A stretch of DNA of 64,000 nucleotides from Argyresthia goedartella (lineage: Eukaryota > Arthropoda > Insecta > Lepidoptera > Argyresthiidae), in NCBI GenBank assembly GCA_949825045.1, contig OX463808.1, forward strand, positions 23,311,674-23,375,673, read 5' to 3'. The notes below the pieces were generated by a model, which saw only the letters and a program-made list of their open reading frames with translations, ran no database searches and had not been told where the DNA came from. Below are positions 29,871-41,459 of the stretch, piece by piece. How positions within the stretch are numbered: the first letter of the stretch is position 1; each line of letters opens with the position of its first letter. The position numbers and the translations under genes are program-made.

Positions 29871-31050
29871 ACGTCACCTTCTAGCACCTTCTAGCGCCGC
29901 CCCACGCACACCGACACGCGGCCGAGGCAGCTGATACGACTATCACTCAACACGAATCCAACGCCGCGGTACATGGAGTCGCTGCCATTTTGAGTTTCCC
30001 CGATCACAAGATGGCGACAGGAAAAACCTTGTTTAGCGGTTGTATTGGATTCATTGTCTACTTTGGGGTTATATCTAGATTATAATCTAATTATAAGTAA
30101 CGCTAGGTCAATATATTTTTAAATATCCGCGGATATAATATTTTGCGATAATGATAGAGCGTCTGCTAGGTGCAGGGGGCCGCGACTCGCGACTAGTCGA
30201 ACGTTTTTGTAAATTCACTCCTCGGCCACACTATATATTCGAACCCACTCAGATTGGTGCGGTACTGATTACTACTGATAGAGATTTCATTGTTCAACTC
30301 CTGGAGTTATTAGTGAAATGTGTATCGGAATTATTTTATATACGGTATAACTAATTGGGAAGTTTTTAAGTGAAACTATGGCCTCGGTTCTACAGCCACA
30401 GCGTCGCGCGATGCGTATGCGGTTTGTGTGATGTGACCGCACCCAGTGCCCGCTAGGAGCAAGACCTGATGGATTCACGAACGAGTATAGGTTTTAATTC
30501 GCTTTAGGGACAATTTAGAGTCATAATGATGACTTGAATTTTTTAACGAATTGAATAATGAATGACTAATTATTGTTGTTAGTTGCGTCGTTCGTCGATT
30601 CAGCAGGCACGGCACGGCTTGTTAACAAAAAGGCCTTAGCACCGTAATTCGTTGTAAATTCGCGTTGTAAAAATATACTTGTTAAAAAATAACCCGTCGG
30701 TGCTACGGCTTCGTTGTGATACAACTCTATTGTGATGTTTGAGAAAAGTATTGCAGTTTTTTTGTTTTCAGATTTCGTATAAATTATAATAATGGACGAT
30801 TTAGCTTTAAAGTTAACTCCCGCGTACTGAGGTATGCGTGCTAGAGTAACTGCGCTTACCGACACGAAGGTTTTTGTAATGAATAACATAGTATTTATGT
30901 TAATTTTTTTTAACTCCAAAATGTAATATCAATCATCGCAGTTGTTCAGGACCGTGAGAGACAGCTTCATACGTATTTTATCGACTATGGATCATGTTCT
31001 CCAGGGAAGTCCATTTGTATTTAAACCAATAAAATTCTGTCCAAATTCAT
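29871..31050 (+). other. Presumed 3' UTR of importin alpha
   Basis: No further exon is seen after the stop at 29868-29870. A canonical AATAAA at 31028-31033 is a plausible polyadenylation signal about 1.16 kb downstream. A 67-codon frame at 30151 and a 117-codon - strand frame at 30566-30919 have no recognisable features. The extent of the UTR is inference. Confidence 0.4.
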
Positions 31051-31704
31051 GTTGGTTTTAATGTCACAAGTTCAAAAGTCACAAGACGTAATACAAATAC
31101 AAACACTACGGGACTCATTTCAGAAGAGCGAAGGTAGACAGTCGACCCTTGATCCATTCGGTGTTTTGTTGTATTTCCCAGTCTGAAACAAAGGTTTTTT
31201 TTGTGTTTGTATTGTGTTTACTGATATTGACACCAGAAGGGATATAAGTATATATATCCTCTATAAGCGAATAGTGGTGTCCTAGGGTCATCATGCAACA
31301 CAATTTGTCGATCATGAAAAATTAGATAAGACTTTTTATTTAAAAAATAACGGTTCGCCTAAAGCACTAATTTAATGTTCCATTATTATGAAAAACTAAA
31401 AATATCCTATCCGAACAGGTCCATCCCAAATAGTCCCATCAACCGCCTCCGAATCAGAATTTGACTTTAATGACGGTTTAGGCTGTAAACCTTTATAACA
31501 AGAATAAAAACGTAAGTATAACAATTCATGTCATTCTAACAGCCATCCTTAGACTATTTACTCTATAGACGGAGTGTCACTTTCGCGATTGCGTCGAAAA
31601 ATAAGGTGCACAACTGTGGGCCGCCATTCAAACAGTCTGCTTTGAGCTGACATTGGAGACGCACGCGTTGTACAGTTTCACAGGTCATCAAAATTTGATA
31701 AAAA

Positions 31705-31781
31705 ATGCCTTGCTGTGCGATTAAAGTGTGTAGAAATTACAAAGGGCGAATAAAAGCAAATCACAAGCCATCATTTCATCG
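31705..31781 (+). pseudogene. THAP-domain first exon remnant
   Basis: From ATG at 31705 the frame reads MPCCAIKVCRNYKG, then KPSFHR. A Met-x-x-C-x4-C-x-N start followed about 15 residues later by a SFHRFP-like stretch is the first exon of THAP zinc-finger proteins, including P-type transposases (compare MPTCAILTCKNRS at 37752). The exon would end at TTTCATCG; the next bases GGAAGTC look like a donor GTAAGTC with GT changed to GG. No second exon is found nearby. The region 31820-32120 contains words shared with the P-like element (CCTTTTTCCATACGGGGTGG; AGTCCGATTTGCTTCAAAAT), so this may be a decayed relative. Confidence 0.55.
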
Positions 31782-32129
31782 GGAAGTCAACCTAAATTCG
31801 TTGTATTTCGTACAACATTAAGTAAATTTCTTGTTGATTTCACATGATTCAAACTTTACGGTTTATTAGTGTTGCCAGTTCTTCAATGCAAAATTTCCCC
31901 ACAAATTACAACTGCTCGCACCAAAGTGCTTTTGAACATGAGGTGATAATCTAGCATCACCTTTTTCCATACGGGGTGGCAAAATCACAGTTGTGACCAA
32001 ACTCAGTCATACTTCGCAGTTACTAGTCCGATTTGCTTCAAAATCTATATCTGCGAATCCGGCTGGAGTCAACACACAAGTACAACTAAAACACAATAAT
32101 GTAATATATGATGTATATGTTACGGCTAA

Positions 32130-32880
32130 AGCTAGGTGTGAAACTAACTTGAGTTTAGCCGGCTAGTCTTAAGATTAATTTCGAGCGTCGGCTAATGTCC
32201 GAAATAATGTTCATTGCGATAAATGATTTCAACATTAGTCGGCTAAACTGCAGTTTAGCCTCGACGCTGTTGAGGCTAAAGATGGGTGAGAAAATATGGT
32301 TAACATTAGCCGACTAAAATTAAGTTTATTTTTCAGTATACCTAGGCTAATGTTGAAAAGTTACTGTCTTAATCTGGAATGAGTGATGATAATGATTCGG
32401 TAGCCGTAAACACTGCGGTAGCTTAGGTGAAGGATAAAGGGGGTGAGCGAAGCGAAGCCCCCTTTATCCTTCGTGTTAGGTTGAACATGTAAGAACAACA
32501 AAAAATACTTATACTCGTCTTATTAGTTTTTTTTGTTCTTACATGTTCAACCTAACACGAAGGATAAAGGGGGCTTCGCTTCGCTCACGCCTTTTACTCT
32601 TCACCTAAGCTACCGCAGTGTTTTGCCCTGATATTAGAAATAGCTTTCTCATCTGAATACAATTACCCCGCCCCGCTCCCCGCAGTCGCACGAATACTTC
32701 GTTTTTAACATTAGCTAACTAATGTCCGACATTAACCGAAATGCATTGGCTAATGTGCAATCTAGCCGATTAAAGATGACACCCGTTATCACAAACGAAC
32801 ATGACTTCGCACATTAGCCGAGGCTCGAAATTAATCTTAAGACTAGCCATTTTTACTATTTTGAAGTCTGATTTCACATC
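32130..32880. repeat. Large inverted-repeat element with TTAGCCGACTAA-type motifs
   Basis: GGCTAGTCTTAAGATTAATT, TCGAGC near 32160-32190 is repeated inverted at 32822-32850. Between them, CGGCTAATGT, CATTAGTCGGCTAAA, TTAGCCGACTAAAA and GGCTAATGTTGAAA recur in both orientations. A second, tighter fold-back (32409-32625) sits in the middle. Confidence 0.65.
32409..32625. mobile_element. Fold-back element with nearly perfect arms of about 90 bp
   Basis: Left arm AACACTGCGGTAGCTTAGGT, GAAGGATAAAGGGGGTGAGC, GAAGCGAAGCCCCCTTTATC, CTTCGTGTTAGGTTGAACAT, GTAAGAAC. The right arm is its reverse complement with few changes, around a spacer of about 40 bp. The interior of each arm is itself palindromic (GGATAAAGGGGG...CCCCCTTTATCC). 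A single degraded arm occurs at 37287-37350. Confidence 0.85.
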
Positions 32881-33722
32881 TCTTACATTTCCAATTAAAA
32901 GATGGGCCTGAAAAACCCTGCCCATATAAGGCGGGGTCTTTTTTGTCGCTACCTGTTGAAAAAGGATTTAATAAATACTAGTCATTTTCTTTTCAGTAAT
33001 TTGTTTACCAGTCGCTATATGAATTAGTTTATTACTTCAGAATATTATACATTATGTAGTGCCTATGAATATTATACATTATGTAGTACCAAATTAGTCA
33101 TACCATACCATTAGCTACACGAAAGATAGATATTTAAGTTAAATCTGTGAAGATAAAAATTGATAGTTGCATACTTAACCGAAATTCAGCTAACATAATA
33201 TGGTTAAAATGAGTTTAGTTTATTTACCAAGTTTATCTATTTAGGTTATACTGTAGAATAAATGATCGAAGGTAATCCACCAACTTGTACAGTTTCCCTA
33301 CTTTTTCCGGAAGTATTGCTTTTGTGGCAACATTTGACACGCACACAGATTAACAGGTCGCGAGCGTTCCAACATGTCGACACGCACACTAGCATGCTAA
33401 AGTTGGCCTGTTTTCACCGCTGTCATTCAGTACTGACGCGGTATCTAGTGTTTGTATAATCTAAGCAGCCATCATGCTATATTTTACAGAGCAGCGTTTT
33501 TTTTTCACATTATTTCAGTTGAAAATATAACAAGCTTTTTGCCTGGCTTCACCCCTAAGGTACCTACTACTAAGGTACTAATAATTTGGGACACTTTGCT
33601 CATTCCATTACCACCATCCCTTGTTTAGGCACTCCCTTATTTATTTTTTAATGCGTTTAATTTATTATTTGTTGCTGTAGCGGCATCAGAAGAAGGTACT
33701 GTAAAAGTTTCAACTCTACCTG

Positions 33723-35143
33723 TTACTGTTGACCAGAGTCGGACAGCGGAGGCTGTGGCGGAGGCCTGTCCCTTTTGACGCCCTTTGGGCAAAATCGTAC
33801 TCCACTTACTTTCTTCCTGAGCTCGCAAGCGTAGCACTTGACATTGGCGTAAGTATCGGACGCATAGCTGGACTGTGAGCGCGCCGTCAAACGACTGTTG
33901 AGGGACGGAGCGTCGAAGAATATGCCCACTTTGTAGTGAAAACTGGTGGACACAAAATATACATTATAGTACTTTTACTTACGAGGGTAAGCCACCGACC
34001 GACCCTATTATTGCTACCTATTATCTATACTGAAATTAACTACTAGCTAAATTAAAACTAGCGCCCTCGTCACCACAACAGAAGACGTTCAAAAGTTATC
34101 CAAGTTTGCTGTTGGATTTAGACAAGAGCTCCGTGGTCTAATGGGTTTACGCTCGCTTCTCACACAGGAGATGCAGGTTCGATTCCTGGCCATGTACAAT
34201 GAGATAATTAATTTATCTTAAGTACATTACACGGACGTCCTAGGTGATGGAAAAACATCGTGAGGAAACCGTCATTACTCCATAGCTGCGGCGATGGGCT
34301 AGCCCTCTGTCACGCAAAATGGAGTATTGAATAACTGGCTCAAAGTGAGCACAAGTGCCTCTGCCACCCCGTATTGGCAACGGTGTGACGCTATGTTATG
34401 TATGTCCCTTGCAACAGCAACCACCCTTTTATCTCTAAGCGAATAATACCTATTTACACTTGGGCTAGCTCCCTGTAATCCAAAATGGAGTGTTAAATTA
34501 CGTGGGTGCAAATGTGTGTCTGACACCCCAACCCCGTAGCCAAGGTTGCATTCGGTAACATATCACTCAAGACTCAACGCTAAGAAAATATATTTCGCTG
34601 GCTGACTCACTTCGGCGGCGGCGTCTCCCAATGATTATCAAGCCGGTTGACTCTCATGATGGCACTCAACCGCTGCAGCAGGCTGTAGTTCTCTCGCTGA
34701 ATCTTGGACTTGCGGTCGAGTTCACGCTGAAACTTCTTCAGTTTCATGGTCACATGCGGGCGGGGAGGGGGGGCAGCGTCGTCCACTATTGGTAGGGCTG
34801 CCTGGACCTGAAGATAATTAACCATGCATGGAAGTATAGGGGTTTTTCGATGTGGGTGTGTCACTCGGTGGGTAGGTACTAACATGGAAATTGAGTACCT
34901 ACCTAGCAATCCCAGCATACAGTATTTCAATCTGTATAGCTAGCTCATGATGTGCAGTTATTTCATGGTGTAAAAATATGGTGCCACCAACAACGACGCT
35001 TAAGTTTGCAAATATTAGGTGTCAATGGATTATGTTTACCAAATAATACACGTAAAAGAGTAAATACTTACTTTAGATCTGTGATCTCTGAACCTACGCT
35101 CTTCCCAAGGTTGAATCAACAGTTTATCTCGACGGGACAGCAT
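33723..35143 (-). CDS. CFAP97D-like small protein (3 exons)
   Basis: Exons on the - strand: 35143-35072 (ATG start, 24 codons, MLSRRDKLLIQPWEERRF), 34807-34611 (197 bp, coding RPHVTMKLKKFQRELDR, SKIQRENYSLLQRLSAIM, NRLDNHW) and 33942-33723 (FHYKVGIFFDAPSLNSR, NVKCYACELRKK, then RPPPQPPLSDSG and stop). Donors are GTAAGT and GTGAGT; acceptors are CTTCAG and CACCAG; phases join cleanly, giving 162 residues. The middle exon carries the pattern (RxxKIxRENxxLLxxLxxIMR..xxxDN) of the CFAP97/CFAP97D family, small proteins linked to cilia and sperm flagella in animals. Splice structure is seen; the family and role are inference from that motif. The last exon has a donor-like GTAAGT after ELRKK, so another 3' exon could exist. 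Its neighbours are unrelated repeats; a SINE-like repeat fills intron 2. Confidence 0.6.
34126..34560 (+). repeat. tRNA-like SINE and associated dispersed repeat
   Basis: GAGCTCCGTGGTCTAATGGG contains a pol III A-box-like word and CAGGTTCGATTCCTGG a B box. Then GGAAAAACATCGTGAGGAAA, CC, a tail I associate with lepidopteran repeats, and GCCTCTGCCACCCCGTATTG, GTGTGACGCTATGTTATG, which recurs at 56070-56115. It lies in intron 2 of the small - strand gene, on the opposite strand. Confidence 0.6.
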
Positions 35144-35199
35144 ATCTACTTCAGTCTTAACTCCAGTTCATTGGCTCTTAAAAAAAAGACCGCCGACAC

Positions 35200-35990
35200 C
35201 AGCAAGGTAGCGACGTTAAATCGATAGGCTTGTTGTTACGAACGGAATATTCACCATTGGAGTCTTGCCAATACAGTAAACGTCCCAGTGACGAACGGCA
35301 TAAAGTCCAGAAGGGGTAACTGGACGAAATCTTGATTGGTCAATGGTAAAGATGGTTCCATGGAAGTGAAAAGGTTTTCGTTTCAATTGACCTCCAATTG
35401 GGTGGTGAGATGGTCCGGAGTGGTAGTTTCTAATTTTTTAGTAAATTGAGCATTTTTGCGATCATAAAGTTACATACATGTTTTTTTGCACTATTGACGC
35501 CATCGAGTTTCAATCGAAGAGCACTAACTTAAAAGTGAATAAGATTGCAAGAAGAAAGCTCACGAAGATTTTGCTGCAGAATAATAAAAGAACCGCAGAC
35601 TGATACAAACTCTACTCCCGTTCACATGAGTAGAGAGCTTAAGAAGAAGAGTATTAAGAGCTTATTCATTCACACGGGAGCCAACATTCACAATTCGTCA
35701 AAATATCACATCCCAATAGAGTCACATTACCTAAATAATCGTAGATGCTGCTGATATTTTTCAAAGGTACCTACGCAATTTGTCGCAGTACTTTCTTCAC
35801 GGCAGCCACGGGTATTGTATAATTGAATCGGGATAGCGATCTCTTTTAATTAAGGTTGTGATAATGATTATATAATAAATTAAGTAAATTGATTGCCTAA
35901 TTTGTAAAGACATGTGTTTTCTTGCTTTGTAATTATCGTTGAATGATAATGTGTAAATAATATGTTAATTAATTAGATATTTTTCAATAC
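35200..35990. other. No recognisable feature
   Basis: Upstream region of the small - strand gene. AT-rich, with short open frames only. Confidence 0.45.
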
Positions 35991-36790
35991 TAAGTAATAA
36001 TTATTATTATTTCATTTCGGAGCACAAAATGATCCATATTTTGTTAATAACAGACAAACTACTTAATCTATGTTAGATTCTTCGTATTACACTCAATTCG
36101 ATATATTTCATATAAATAGGCCTGTCTGTGGCTAGGCTCAGTTATCCACACACCGTTAGTGGCCCAGACACAATACTTTAGTGTTTGGCCGTCGCGCGAC
36201 GACCGACCCACAATGACCTGTAGGATGCTGTAGGTGCTACCACGCGTTCTGCACAGTGAGGAGGCCGTCGTATACCTCGCGCCACGAATTAGAGCGCTGG
36301 GCGACGTTGGCGGGAATTACTGCGCAAATGTACAGGTAGGTATTGAAAAGTGACTACTGCGCATTCAAGGCCACCGCATATAACTCGTGGCGCGAGGTAT
36401 ATGGTGGCGTGGAATCTATCAGTACGTGCCTCAACAAACATGCCCGATGCACTACGGTAGTGCGGCAGCCCCAGCAACATCCTAAAATCATTGTTATACT
36501 GGATGCGTTTAATGAAGTATTCGTTTGGTTGTACATTTTATATTGATAGACATCACTCAAATAAAAAAAAACTCCTTTGGACCCATAGGCTGCACGAGTA
36601 GAATGATTGACAGTGTGCCTTGAAGCATGTGATTATTACTGGCTTTGTACAACGTGCAAATCTGGGAGCCAACATTCGCCGGAACTCCAAAACCGCTGCG
36701 CTCCCGCTCTATGTCTAGGTCATCCCTCAGGTCTTCAGTCACTATATGACCCAGGTATTTGAAATTGGTGATTGAGTGTATTACCATATG
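35990..36790 (-). pseudogene. LINE B, copy 2, interrupted by a MITE
   Basis: On the - strand: SITNFKYLGHIVTEDLRDDL, DIER (36787-36690), QYNN-like stretch (SLNASSITMILGCCWGC in a shifted frame), LLGLPHYRSASGMFVEARTD (36480-36420), then a 132-bp MITE and the 3' UTR (TCGAATTGAGTGTAATACGA, AAAATATGGATCATTTTGTG). Multiple shifts. It aligns with 15322-15890 on both sides of the insertion. Confidence 0.78.
36271..36402. mobile_element. 132-bp MITE, short relative of 12942-13543
   Basis: Ends TATACCTCGCGCCACGA and its exact inverse CGTGGCGCGAGGTATA. Interior arm words GGCGGGAATTACTGCGCA, ATGTACAG and AAAAGTGACTACTGCGCATT, CAAGG match the inner arms of the 602-bp element. Inserted into LINE B; LINE B copy 1 shows the uninterrupted sequence. 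Confidence 0.8.
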
Positions 36791-36904
36791 ATTTCATTTA
36801 AAGTTTTTTTTTATTTCTTTCGTAGTATATAAATAAAAGAAAATAGCCCTCCTCGATTTACTTAGTTGATATGTGTTTTGAAGGGATCTATTTTTTATGG
36901 CCTG

Positions 36905-37105
36905 AATCTTCAGATTTTTTATACATACATACACGCACAAGCAATGCTTCTGGCCCCACACTAGGATACTTGTGTCGTGGAAACCAGAAACAGTGACGTC
37001 ACAAACATGTAAACATCCAAGGGCTGGGGACTTATTTTGATCGCTCCCCAGCCGGGATTTGAACACGCCTCTTGCTTGGGACGCACAGCCTCGAGCACAA
37101 ATGTA
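36905..37105 (-). repeat. tRNA-derived SINE
   Basis: On the - strand CGAGGCTGTGCGTCCCAAGC, then GTTCAAATCCCGGCTGGGG (B box), GACGTCACTGTTTCTGGTTT, TATCCTAGTGTGGGGCCAGA, AGCATTGC. Same family as 26366-26565 and 57050-57247. Confidence 0.78.
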
Positions 37106-38396
37106 TGGCAAATGGCCATTAATGGTGCGTTTACAGTTTCGTTCATCTGAGGTTTACACGTCCTGAGGCCTATTTCATAGAAATGTCGTAAACTCGTTAT
37201 CATAGAATTAGCTATATCACGATATCGTTAACCATGGTTGAATTAGAACTTTCATTGAACGAAGAAATATTTGAGGGCAAAACCCTTCGTGTAGCTTAGG
37301 TGAAGATGGGGGCGAGCCCAGGGAAGGCCCCGAATAGTCTTCGTGTTAGTTCGACATGTATATCACAAAAAAAAAACAGGTAGTACAGAATACCAATGCT
37401 TCAAAAATATATGTTTTCGTGAAATCCAACCCTTTCTGATCATTTCATGAAATGGTTGACTTTATCATGATATAGTCAACTAGGTACTTCATGAAATTAT
37501 CAGTCCATGGTTGACGATATCATGATATAGCCAATTCTACGATATAGCTACTACAGAAATATTATGTGTAGCCGTTCTTAGAAGTCACATTTGACATCTG
37601 TCACTAATAGGGTAGGGACCACAGATATCGAGAGATAGGTTGAGGGGCGTGGCACGTGCGAACAAATGTAGCTCCGACAGGTTCGATATTAAAAATTCGC
37701 GGTAGTCACCGGGCGACCGCAGTGACGAATTCATTTCCGTTGTTTTCGAAAATGCCGACCTGTGCAATACTCACGTGCAAAAATAGAAGCGAGATTGTGA
37801 ACTCCAAGAACGCCGGTGTCACATATCACTTGTAAGTCTCATTCCAACTATTATTTCTTCTTAAAACACAAAACATAAACATTATTACGAAAATAAATCA
37901 TTCGCGGAAAATTCTTCACGAATTGACATTAAAGTGACAATGTCATGTTGTTCTAGCTAAGTTTAATATACATTGCTTGTTTTGTATCTTAATTTCACTA
38001 CGTATTGCCAAGCTAACACGCAATGAATATTTCACACTTATCTAAGTACGAAAGCAAAGATGCATCGTGATACGGATGCGAACTGTTACACGCACACAGA
38101 GACAACATATAGTGATGGGGATACTGATAGGAGAATTATGTTTTTGAATCGATAGATTTTATCATTCCGCAATCACTAATATAGTTAATGTAATAATATA
38201 GTTATTTAATTACTCATAATACGTAAGTTTATTGTTAGTTATTCCAATGATTGCCAAACAAGCAGTTTAGATTTTAAGTTTGTTTAAAACCTCGCCCGAC
38301 GAAGGATAATGGGGTGTTATAAGTATTGATCGGAAATTCCGATACTTTCAGTCAGGTCCGAAGAGAATTTCTCGGCTAAGTCTGAATCAGAATGAA

Positions 38397-38518
38397 CTCC
38401 GTTCACAGTTATTCTACCTTCAGAAACCTCTTTGCCTCTCTTTCTAGCTGTAAGGATTCTGTTGAAAAAAAGAAGAGAGGCAAAGGGGTATCTGGAGGCA
38501 GAACAACTGTGAACGGAG
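38397..38518. mobile_element. Fold-back MITE in intron 1 of the P-like element
   Basis: CTCCGTTCACAGTTATTCTA, CCTTCAGAAACCTCTTTGCC, TCTCTTT pairs with AAGAGAGGCAAAGGGGTATC, TGGAGGCAGAACAACTGTGA, ACGGAG. 122 bp, arms of about 48 bp, tiny loop. Confidence 0.8.
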
Positions 38519-41459
38519 AATACACGGGTAATTTCGACGCAAAAAAGTCGGGAAAAAGGGGTTGTATAGTTATTAGTCCGATTTGACTCAAAATCTATAT
38601 CTGGGGATCCGGTTAGAATACAATTATGATATAGTATTCAGATTTTGAATATTGGCCGCCATTTTGATTTTTATAGTTACTGTTCCGATTTGCTTCAATG
38701 ATAAAGTTATGTATTTTATTACGCTAATCAATGTTTCAGTTTTCCTAGTGAACCAAAAATAAAAGAAAAATGGATCGAAGCGGTAATGAGAGGGCCTCGC
38801 TGGTTTCCACAAAAACAATGTAAAATATGCTCAATTCATTTCGAGGAGAAATGTTTTCAAAAATTAAAGAAATACAGGCGAATGTGACCATGGGCAGTGC
38901 CGACGATTAAAATACCAGTTATGATGTCTCATGTTAGTAATTTTTATTTAATTTCATACAATGGTAAGGTTTAAAATATTTCTTACACCATACCACTATA
39001 AAAAGACTGTTTCTAGATTATTAATTGAATATCTACAGGAAATTATAAATTCCTTTACTAACTACATATAACTTTTAGTAATGCATCTTATTTTATTAGG
39101 GTACCAGAGATCCAGAGAAAAACCATATCAATGAATGCGTCTCTGTAGAAGATAGCAGCGATCAGGTGTATTTTTTTGAAATTTTAACATGAAAAACTGC
39201 GTGATAAGTATTTAAATACTGATTGCATGCACCTTTTTGTCTCAGGATACCATAAAACCAGAGAAAACACATTTGAATGAATGCGTGTCTGAAGGAGATG
39301 GCAGCAATGATGTAAATCGGGTCAAATTAAAACAATTTATAAAAATCTTCGGGTTACTTATTTACATCTTTATTTTTAGACATCAAAACAAGCTGAGTCT
39401 GAAGAACCGTCTTTGCTGACCACGGACAGAGTAGGTAATGAAAATGTAAGAAATGTATTTGAATTATTATTTTAATTGTAATTTTATTTAATTTTATAAA
39501 AGTGAACATACAGACAGTGTCACGCCTTTTTCCATGCGGGGTGGCAAAGGCACATTTGATCCAAATTTATCTTAATTTAAAGGTACCTTTCTTTCTTTAT
39601 CATACTTCTATCGCCCATTCATATTCCTGTGATAAGAAGACTAACACAGCAACTAAATTAAACATACAAATAACAGGACAAGGACCAAGAAAATCACAGC
39701 ATTTTCGAGACCCCACGCAAGAGGAAGCTGCGCCATCGGAAAGACCAATTGGAAATCGTACTCGAGCAAAAAAATAAGAAAATTAAAACTCTTCAAAAAC
39801 AAAACAGCCGCTACCGCAAAATTTTTTTAAACATGAAGGATGTTCTGAGACATTTTAAAGATCAAAAATTAGTTAATTCTGATCAAGTCACACAATTAGA
39901 AGGTTTAGGTGTAGGAGTGGCTGATCTCATTGAACGATGTGAGAAAAAACAATCTGTCGACAAAAAATCCACTGAAAAATACTCAGCAGAATTGAGAACT
40001 TTTGCCTGTACACTTCATTTTTATTCGCCAAAGGCCTACGAATATGTGCGGCAAAAGTTTCAATCTTGCCTTCCCCACGTTCGCACCATAAGGAAATGGT
40101 ACGAGGCGATTGACTCCGACCCCGGGTTTACAAAGGAGTCATTTGAAGCTATCAAGCTGAAAGTTGAAAATACAGATTATACACTGGTGTGTAATGTTGT
40201 ACTCGATGAAATGGTCATTCGCCGTCGTGTAGAGTGGGACGGTGAGTATATGCATGGATATGTAGATATATGCAATTTCAAAATTGCCGATACAGATTCT
40301 TTGCCCGAGGCAAAGGAAGCTCTAGTTTTTCTAGTTACCGCAATTAATGCCCCTTGGAAGATACCTGTCGGGTATTTTCTAGTCGCTGGTATTAAAGGAG
40401 AACAACGAGCGAATCTAGTCACACAATGTCTTGAACTATTACAAGAAACGGGAATCGAAATAACATCACTTACTTTTGACGGCTGCCCTGCAAATATGAC
40501 AATGACTAAAGAACTTGGGTGCTCACTGAACATAGAAGATTTTAAAACAAATTTCGAACATCCCGTTACAAAGAAACCGATCTTCATCTTTCCCGATCCA
40601 TGTCATATATTGAAGTTATTGTGGAATGCTTTTGAAGCCAAAGGAAGCTTTGTTGATGAAACACAAAAAGAAGTGGAATGGGCACATTTAAAAAAATTGA
40701 ACGATGTCCAAGAAGAAGAAAAGATACACTTAGCTAACAAATTGCGTCGAGGCCACATATTCTTTAAAAACCAGAAAATGAAAGTGAGATTGGCATCCCA
40801 ATTGTTCAGCACCAGTGTGGCAGTCGCATTAACATTTTGCTCAGAACTAAATTTACCAGGTTTTCAAAATGTCGATGGCACAGTCAACATTCTGAAAATA
40901 GTCAACAATCTATTTGATATATTGAACTCCAGACATGTAGCCCAGTAACATTAAAAAAAGCCAATCTGTGAACACAATAAGGTTGAAATCTTTGATTTTC
41001 TGGAAAAAGCCGAAAATTACCTGAAAAAATTGAAGCTTGTGGATGGTACGGCAGTAATTGACTCATCGAGGAAAACTGATTTTGTCGGATTTTTGATCTG
41101 TATAAAGAGCCTCAAAGATTTGTATGTTCGGCTAGTTGAAAAAGAACGAAAACTAAACTACTTCCCTGTTTACACGATTAGTCAGGACCATCTTGAGCTG
41201 CTTTTTAGCCAAATCCGAAGCCACGGGGGTTGTAATACAAACCCAACAGCACGACAATTCAAATCAATATACAAAAAATTTATGGTCAAGTCAGAACTCC
41301 GAGACGTGGACAGTGGGAACTGCCGAGCACTCGAAAAGATGTCCCTTCTGACATGTTCATCGGCTGTTCGCATCAGGCACACTATCGATCCCCGATTACG
41401 AGATGAAGAGTGTGACGACATAAATATATTACATGAAATGGCAGTATTCCGAGTCATTT

